DNA of 64,000 nt from Rhodospirillales bacterium (GTDB lineage Bacteria > Pseudomonadota > Alphaproteobacteria > Rhodospirillales > JASLQF01). A program made the position numbers and the translations under genes. The stretch is taken from positions 1-64,000 of the forward strand of contig JASLQF010000068.1 in assembly GCA_030744625.1 (NCBI GenBank). Reading direction: 5' to 3'. Under the pieces are notes generated by a model that saw only the letters and a program-made list of their open reading frames with translations, made no database searches and was not told the origin of the DNA. This document shows, one piece after another, positions 59,218 to 64,000 of the stretch. Numbering within the stretch: position 1 is the first letter of the stretch; each line of letters opens with the position of its first letter.

Positions 59218-61299
59218 ATGCGCCCCGAAGTCCTCAATTCCCTGTTCCGGCCGGTCGACGCGCTGACCGGCGTGGGACCGCGCATCGCCAAGTCCATCGA
59301 GAGCTTGGCGGGCGAGCGCGTGGTCAATCTCCTGTGGCATTTGCCGAGCGGCCTCATCGATCGCCGTTACGCGCCCAAGGTGGCCGAGGCGCGGCCCGGC
59401 GTGGTGGCCACCATCACGGTACACGTCGATAAGCACCAGCCCCCCCACAACCCGCGCCAGCCTTACAAGGTCTATTGCTCGGACGATACCGGCACCCTGG
59501 CGCTGGTCTTTTTCCACGCGCGGCCCGACTACCTGAAGCGCAAACTGCCCGAGGGCGAGACCCGGGTGGTGAGCGGCACCCTCGAGCGCTTCGGCAAGGA
59601 AACCCAGATCACCCACCCCGACCACATCGGCACGCCCCAGGAAATCTCGCGCTTGCAGGCGGTGGAGCCCGTCTACCCCCTGACCGCGGGCCTCAGCCTG
59701 AAGGTGCTGGGCAAGGCCATCCGCGGTGCCCTCGACGCGGCACCCGAGTTCGCCGAGTGGTTGGATCCGGCGTACCTGTCCGGGCAAGCCTGGAAACCGT
59801 GGCGCGAGGCACTTGCCGAGGCCCACGCGCCGCAATCCGAGGATGCCTTGGAGCCCATGGCCCCGGCACGTCAGCGCCTGGCCTGCGACGAGTTGCTCGC
59901 CAACCAGTTGGCGTTGTCCCTGGTGCGCCTCAACATGCGCCGGCTGGCCGGCCGCTCCATCGAGGGCGACGGCACCCTCGGTGACAAGGTACGGGCCGCC
60001 CTGCCCTTCGCCCTCACCGCTTCCCAGGAGGGGGCACTCGCCGAGATCGTCGCCGACACGAAGGACACCTCGCGCATGCTTAGGCTGGTGCAGGGCGATG
60101 TCGGCAGCGGCAAGACGGTGGTGGCGCTGCTCGCCATGCTCAACGCCGTCGAGGCCGGGCACCAGGCAGCGCTCATGGCGCCCACCGATATCCTGGCGCG
60201 CCAGCACATGACCACCATCGAGCCCCTGGCGGCGGCGGCCGGTGTTTCCGTGGCCTTGCTCACCGGTCGCGACAAGGGAAAAGCCCGCCAGGGGGCGCTG
60301 GAAGGCCTGGCCTCGGGCGCCACCTCGCTGGCCGTCGGCACCCACGCCCTGTTCCAGGACGATGTCGCCTTTCACGACCTAGCCCTCGCCGTGGTCGACG
60401 AGCAGCACCGCTTCGGGGTGCATCAGCGCCTGGTCCTGGCCGCCAAGGGCCGCGCCGTGGACGTCCTGGTGATGACGGCGACGCCCATACCGCGCACCCT
60501 GATGCTGACCGCCTATGGCGACATGGACGTCTCGCGGATCACCGAAAAGCCGCCCGGGCGACGCCCCGTGGATACCCGCGTGCTGCCCCTGCCGCGCCTC
60601 GGCGAGGTGGTGGCCGCCGTCAGGCGCGCCGTGGCGGCGGATAACGGCGTCTACTGGGTATGCCCCCTGGTCGAGGAGTCGGAAACCCTGGACGCGGCGG
60701 CCGCCGAGGAACGCCACGCCCACCTCTCCGACATCCTTGGGGGGAGCGTCGGGCTCGTGCACGGGCGCATGAAGGGCGCCGACAAGGACCGCGTGATGGC
60801 GGACTTCGCGGCGGGCGCGGTGAAGGTCCTGGTCGCCACCACGGTCATCGAGGTCGGCGTCGACGTCCCCGACGCCACGGTCATGGTCATCGAGCACGCC
60901 GAGCGCTTCGGCCTGGCGCAACTGCACCAGTTGCGCGGGCGCATCGGGCGCGGCGACAAGCCCTCCACCTGTCTTCTTTTGTACGCGCCGCCGTTGACGG
61001 CGACGGCGCGGGCTCGCCTCGACATCCTGCGCGAGACCGACGACGGTTTCCGCATCGCCGAGGAGGACCTGAGGCTGAGGGGCGCCGGCGAGCTGCTCGG
61101 CACACGCCAGAGCGGCCTGCCCGAGTTCCACCTGGCCGACCTCGCCGTCCACGGTGAGCTGCTAGCCGCCGCCCGCGACGACGCGCGCCTCATCCTCGAG
61201 CGCGACCCCGACCTCGAGACGACGCGCGGCCGCGCCCTGCGCACCCTTCTCGACCTGTTCGAGCGCGACACCGCGGTCAAGTACCTGCGGTCCGGGTGA
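59218..61299 (+). CDS. recG: ATP-dependent DNA helicase RecG
   Basis: A 693-residue RecG that remodels stalled forks and branched DNA. The wedge domain with an OB fold is at about residues 60-160, Walker A is GDVGSGKTVVALLAM near 295, the DEQH box is VVDEQHRFGVHQR, motif III is TATPIPRTLML and the TRG motif region is near 560-600 (QLRGRIGRG). Length and motifs are normal. Divergent from sdhE by 100 bp. Confidence 0.96.
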   Translation: MRPEVLNSLFRPVDALTGVGPRIAKSIESLAGERVVNLLWHLPSGLIDRRYAPKVAEARPGVVATITVHVDKHQPPHNPRQPYKVYCSDDTGTLALVFFHARPDYLKRKLPEGETRVVSGTLERFGKETQITHPDHIGTPQEISRLQAVEPVYPLTAGLSLKVLGKAIRGALDAAPEFAEWLDPAYLSGQAWKPWREALAEAHAPQSEDALEPMAPARQRLACDELLANQLALSLVRLNMRRLAGRSIEGDGTLGDKVRAALPFALTASQEGALAEIVADTKDTSRMLRLVQGDVGSGKTVVALLAMLNAVEAGHQAALMAPTDILARQHMTTIEPLAAAAGVSVALLTGRDKGKARQGALEGLASGATSLAVGTHALFQDDVAFHDLALAVVDEQHRFGVHQRLVLAAKGRAVDVLVMTATPIPRTLMLTAYGDMDVSRITEKPPGRRPVDTRVLPLPRLGEVVAAVRRAVAADNGVYWVCPLVEESETLDAAAAEERHAHLSDILGGSVGLVHGRMKGADKDRVMADFAAGAVKVLVATTVIEVGVDVPDATVMVIEHAERFGLAQLHQLRGRIGRGDKPSTCLLLYAPPLTATARARLDILRETDDGFRIAEEDLRLRGAGELLGTRQSGLPEFHLADLAVHGELLAAARDDARLILERDPDLETTRGRALRTLLDLFERDTAVKYLRSG

Positions 61300-61308
61300 G
61301 ACGTCGTC

Positions 61309-62112
61309 TTATTTCTTCCTGCTGACGAGGACGGGAGTTCTCTCCTTCTCGCGGAGCACGTCCATGTCCTCGTAGGTGGCGGCGGAAACCTGGGGGACAT
61401 CCCGTTCCTCCTTGGGGCGGAGGTCGGGGGGCGTCACGATGCCACCCGAGATGACCATCTTGATGGCTTCCTCGACCGACATCGAGAGTGGCACCAATTC
61501 CTTCTTCGGCACGAACAGCAGGAAGCCCGAGGTCGGGTTGGGTGTCGTCGGCAGGAAGATGTTGATGACCTCCTCCTCGGTGATGTTCTGCACCTCGCCC
61601 TTGGTGCGCCCGGTGATGAAGGCGACGGCCCAGATGCCGCGGCGCGGGTATTCGACGAGCACCGCCTCGCGGAAGGCGGTGGACTGGCGGGCGAGCACGG
61701 TTTCGAAGATCTGTTTGGTGGCGCTGTAGATGCCACGGACCACCGGCACGCGGGCCAGGATGCGCTCGCTGGTGCGCTGGAACAGGCGCCCGACGAAGCC
61801 GGCGGTGAGCGCCCCGATCAGGGTCAGAATGACGATGGCGATGATCAGGCCGAGGCCCGGGATACTGAACGGCAGATAATTTTCCGGGTTGTAGGGGCCC
61901 GGAATCATCGGCGTCACCTGGCGATCGACGAAGTCGATGAAAATCCAGGCCAGGTAAACGGTGATGGCGATGGGCGCGGTGACCAGCACGCCGGCCAGGA
62001 AATAGGCGCGCAGCCGCGCCATCAGGCGCGGCTTCTGGGCCGGCTGCACCAGGGTGATGGTCGGCGCCGACTCTTCTTGCGGCTCGGGCTGCTTGGACTT
62101 GCCGGTAGTCAT
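61309..62112 (-). CDS. DUF502 family membrane protein
   Basis: A 267-residue inner-membrane protein of unknown function. Two hydrophobic segments lie in the N-terminal half (AGVLVTAPIAITVYLAWIFI and IIAIVILTLIGALTAGFVG), followed by the DUF502 domain with PVVRGIYSATKQIFETVL and TPNPTSGFLLFVPK. The start at 62112 gives the usual length. It is convergent with recG, 10 bp apart. A 27-bp perfect inverted repeat lies about 60 bp upstream of its start and may be its operator. Confidence 0.9.
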   Translation of the reverse strand: MTTGKSKQPEPQEESAPTITLVQPAQKPRLMARLRAYFLAGVLVTAPIAITVYLAWIFIDFVDRQVTPMIPGPYNPENYLPFSIPGLGLIIAIVILTLIGALTAGFVGRLFQRTSERILARVPVVRGIYSATKQIFETVLARQSTAFREAVLVEYPRRGIWAVAFITGRTKGEVQNITEEEVINIFLPTTPNPTSGFLLFVPKKELVPLSMSVEEAIKMVISGGIVTPPDLRPKEERDVPQVSAATYEDMDVLREKERTPVLVSRKK

Positions 62113-62170
62113 GGAATGCACTGCCTCCGCGAAATCCTGGCGCGCGCAGCATGGTACAGCCGAGCACGAT

Positions 62171-62197
62171 CGTTTCAAATTGAATCAATTTGAAACG
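62171..62197. repeat. 27-bp perfect inverted repeat (13-bp arms)
   Basis: CGTTTCAAATTGA, one A, then TCAATTTGAAACG: arms match perfectly. It lies between two minus-strand genes, 59 bp upstream of the DUF502 start. Near-continuous symmetry suggests a dimeric protein-binding site rather than a terminator. Confidence 0.75.
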
Positions 62198-62235
62198 TGA
62201 ATCTCCCTCTATTTATATCATTAGGGGCTTATTCA

Positions 62236-62262
62236 CGTCCTGGATCGTTTCGATCCAGGACG
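62236..62262. repeat. Perfect 12-bp stem with 3-base loop
   Basis: CGTCCTGGATCG-TTT-CGATCCAGGACG, with outer CTTAT/ATAAG also able to pair after a 3-base bulge. It lies 31 bp past the dehalogenase-like stop on its strand, the place of a terminator, but there is no T-run in either direction. It shares GATCGTTTC with the inverted repeat at 62171. Confidence 0.75.
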
Positions 62263-62293
62263 ATAAGACCCTAGGCGACTAGGCAATCGTTCC

Positions 62294-63163
62294 TTATCCG
62301 AAAAACCGCGTCAGCTCCGCGTAGGTCTCGTCGGGCGCCTCCTCCGGCAAGAAATGGCCGCAGGGCAAGGCTCGGCCGGCGACGTCGGCGGCCCGCTCGC
62401 GCCACGTGGCGAGCACGTCGAAGCGACGTTCCATCAGCCCCTTGGCGCCCCACAGGACGAGCACGGGGCAGCTAATTTTCGCCTCCATATCGGCCTCGTC
62501 GTGCTCGAGGTCGATGGAAGCGGCGGCGCGGTAGTCCTCGCAGGTGGCGTGGATGGTGTCGGGGTTGGTGAAACAGCGCACGTATTCGGCCATGGCTTCG
62601 GCGCTGAAGCTGTCCGCGTCCGCCCCCCACGATCCGAGCTTCTTGCGCAGATAATATTCCGGGTTCGAGCCGATCAGGGTCTCCGGAAGGTCGAAGGGCT
62701 GGATCAGGAAGAACCAGTGGTAATAGCCGGTCGCCACGGTCTGGTCGATGGTGGAAAAGACCTTGTGGGTAGGCACGATGTCGAGAACCGAAAGCTTGCG
62801 CACCCGCTCGGGATGGTCGAGGGCCATACGATGGCCGACGCGGCCGCCACGGTCGTGGCCGGCCACGAAAAACGACTCGAAACCGAGGGCCTCCATGACC
62901 TCGACCTGGTCCTTGGCCATGGCGCGCTTCGAATAGGCGGCGTGGGTATCGTCGCCGGGCGGCTTGGCGCTGTCGCCGTAGCCACGCAAGTCGGGGACCA
63001 CCACCGTGAAGCGCTCGGCCAGCCGGGGGGCCAACTTGTGCCACATGGCGTGGGTCTGGGGATAGCCGTGCAAAAGCAGGAGCGGCGGACCGGAACCGCC
63101 GTGCAAGGTGTGGATGACGGCGCCATCGGTTTCGATGTCGGCCGCGGTAAAGCCCTCGAACAT
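62294..63163 (-). CDS. Alpha/beta hydrolase, fluoroacetate/haloacetate dehalogenase-like
   Basis: A 289-residue hydrolase. LLLHGYPQTHAMWHK near residue 30 is the oxyanion region. The nucleophile motif AGHDRGGRVGHRMALDHP is that of fluoroacetate dehalogenases, with Asp nucleophile and two substrate-binding arginines. YHWFF supplies the His-Trp halide pocket, YVRCF and DYRAA match the following segments, and the catalytic His is in CGHFLPEE. The start at 63163 has GGAGG 7 bases upstream. The motif set supports haloacetate hydrolysis, but epoxide-hydrolase-like relatives are close. Confidence 0.85.
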   Translation of the reverse strand: MFEGFTAADIETDGAVIHTLHGGSGPPLLLLHGYPQTHAMWHKLAPRLAERFTVVVPDLRGYGDSAKPPGDDTHAAYSKRAMAKDQVEVMEALGFESFFVAGHDRGGRVGHRMALDHPERVRKLSVLDIVPTHKVFSTIDQTVATGYYHWFFLIQPFDLPETLIGSNPEYYLRKKLGSWGADADSFSAEAMAEYVRCFTNPDTIHATCEDYRAAASIDLEHDEADMEAKISCPVLVLWGAKGLMERRFDVLATWRERAADVAGRALPCGHFLPEEAPDETYAELTRFFG

Positions 63164-63281
63164 GGTGGCGCCTCCGATGCCCGGGTTTCGAATTTCGTGA
63201 ATGTCCCGCGCGGCCCCGTCAGGCGTGCAACGCTCAAGCGTTTGAAACGGAGACCCCTTCTCGGGATATCGGACAGGAGAC

Positions 63282-63737
63282 TTAATCGTCTCCCTCTTCC
63301 TCTTCCTCTTCTTCTTCCTCTTCTTCTTCCTCTTCCTCATTATTCTCGTCGGTGGCGTCGGCGTCGGCCTCCGGCTCATCCGCGGCGGAGGTGCTACTGA
63401 TCGTGCGCACGTTCTCGACCAGGATCTTGAGCAGGCCCCTGATGAACGGATCGGTCTTGCTCATCTTGGCCTCGAACGCCGGGCGCGTGACCACGATAAG
63501 GGTGCATGCCTTGGCGGCACGCGCCGTCGCCATGCGCGGATTGTCGTCGATCAAGGCCATTTCCCCGAAAATGGCGCCCTTGCTTACCGTTCCGAGGACG
63601 ATATCCCCCTTGTCCGTCGACTTCACGATTTCGACCAATCCCTCCTGGATGACGTAAGCGCGGTCACCCATGTCGCCTTCCTTGAAGATTTTCGTGCCGA
63701 CCGCACAGGTCGTCCGTTCCAGTACCGAATCGGCCAT
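63282..63737 (-). CDS. Cyclic-nucleotide-binding domain protein with poly-Glu tail
   Basis: A 151-residue protein. Residues about 5-110 form a CNB domain: AVGTKIFKEGDMGDRAYVIQEG, then the phosphate-binding cassette FGEMALIDDNPRMATARA, where the Arg of the cassette is kept, so cAMP or cGMP binding is possible. There is no HTH output domain. Residues 120-151 are extremely acidic: 15 consecutive Glu (134-148), then GDD. It may be a stand-alone sensor that binds a basic partner. Confidence 0.88.
   Translation of the reverse strand: MADSVLERTTCAVGTKIFKEGDMGDRAYVIQEGLVEIVKSTDKGDIVLGTVSKGAIFGEMALIDDNPRMATARAAKACTLIVVTRPAFEAKMSKTDPFIRGLLKILVENVRTISSTSAADEPEADADATDENNEEEEEEEEEEEEEEEGDD
63294..63338 (-). 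repeat. GAA/GAG simple-sequence tract coding poly-Glu
   Basis: Fifteen GAA/GAG codons in a row at the 3' end of the CNB gene. The mixed codon use reduces slippage, but such tracts can still change length between strains. Confidence 0.85.
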
Positions 63738-63969
63738 CGATCAACCCCTCCCCCGTGCCCGGCGATTACGCCGTGGATCTTGCCGCCTTCGAATCCCGAT
63801 AATACCTCCAATCCACCGAATTTAACATCACCGATCAAGCTGATTTGAACCGCCGACGGGCTGGCCCCTACCGCCGGCGGGGAAAATGTCTTAGGTAAGG
63901 GCGCCAAGGTCGGCCGCCGCGCTCTGGCGCGGCTTGGCGCCCTGTCGCCGATGGAGGAGACGACAGCCA

Positions 63970-64000
63970 TGTCGCGGCTTTACCCCAAGCGCCCCATCGT
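63970..64000 (+). CDS. Start of a probable NUDIX hydrolase gene, cut by window edge
   Basis: Only 10 codons are visible, MSRLYPKRPI plus part of Val. GGAGGAG lies 9 bases before the ATG. The beginning R-x-YPxRPIV is typical of alphaproteobacterial NUDIX hydrolases, but the NUDIX box itself is outside the window, so the call is tentative. Confidence 0.4.

Noticed and set aside
62236-62262. Perfect stem-loop considered as a Rho-independent terminator
   Set aside because: No T-run follows on either strand; kept only as an inverted repeat.

Overview
The window is 64 kb of GC-rich DNA from what looks like an alphaproteobacterium, probably Rhodospirillales-like. Evidence is the recG / sdhE / mfd neighbourhood at 55-61 kb, a DUF502 membrane protein beside it, a LIV-type amino-acid ABC operon, and an oxidative-type dissimilatory sulfite reductase cluster of the kind found in sulfur-oxidising Proteobacteria. 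The taxonomic call is inference. No rRNA, tRNA or CRISPR array could be supported.

Layout. 0-3 kb: the 3' part of a TPR protein built from 126-bp DNA repeats, a cluster of small hairpins, and an MmgE/PrpD gene. 3-9.3 kb: an integrated mobile element read mainly on the minus strand, with a tyrosine integrase, an excisionase-like HTH protein, a RepA/RecA-like ATPase and an iteron-like array of TGGCGCA repeats. 9.4-11.1 kb: hydrolase, small unknown protein and DUF1330 protein. 11.4-23.6 kb: a complete dsrABEFHCMKLJOPN operon. DsrEFH, DsrL and DsrC with both C-terminal cysteines point to sulfur oxidation. An FNR-type box lies upstream. 23.7-25.9 kb: a TPR-GT41 (O-GlcNAc-transferase-like) protein. 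26-30.8 kb: a minus-strand operon of aldehyde dehydrogenase, HisI-like, PyrF-like and NadC-like proteins, next to a divergent GntR regulator framed by direct repeats. 31-37.7 kb: catabolic genes (lactonase-like MBL protein, SMP-30, SDRs, two acyl-CoA dehydrogenases, GNAT). 38-43.4 kb: iorA, an iorB-ferredoxin fusion, and korABC, again behind an FNR-type box. 43.6-53.7 kb: FkbM methyltransferase, an APH-type kinase, a LIV ABC operon, an ACAD10/11-like acyl-CoA dehydrogenase and an AMP-forming ligase. 53.7-64 kb: tandem small membrane proteins, a DsbA-like protein, mfd, sdhE, recG, DUF502, a fluoroacetate-dehalogenase-like hydrolase, a cyclic-nucleotide-binding protein with a poly-Glu tail, and the start of a probable NUDIX gene.

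How it fits together. The dsr operon would oxidise stored or delivered sulfane sulfur to sulfite: DsrEFH passes sulfur to DsrC, DsrAB oxidises it, DsrL takes electrons, and DsrMKJOP links to the membrane. The IOR/KOR cluster adds oxygen-sensitive ferredoxin chemistry, and both units carry the same TTGAC-N4-ATCAA box. The strongest candidate for an undescribed system is the 26-30.8 kb operon. Three phosphoribosyl/nucleotide-type enzymes keep their catalytic cores but have changed substrate-recognition residues (for example NadC His-Arg replaced by Ala-Trp). This suggests a pathway that phosphoribosylates, decarboxylates and ring-opens an unknown heterocycle.
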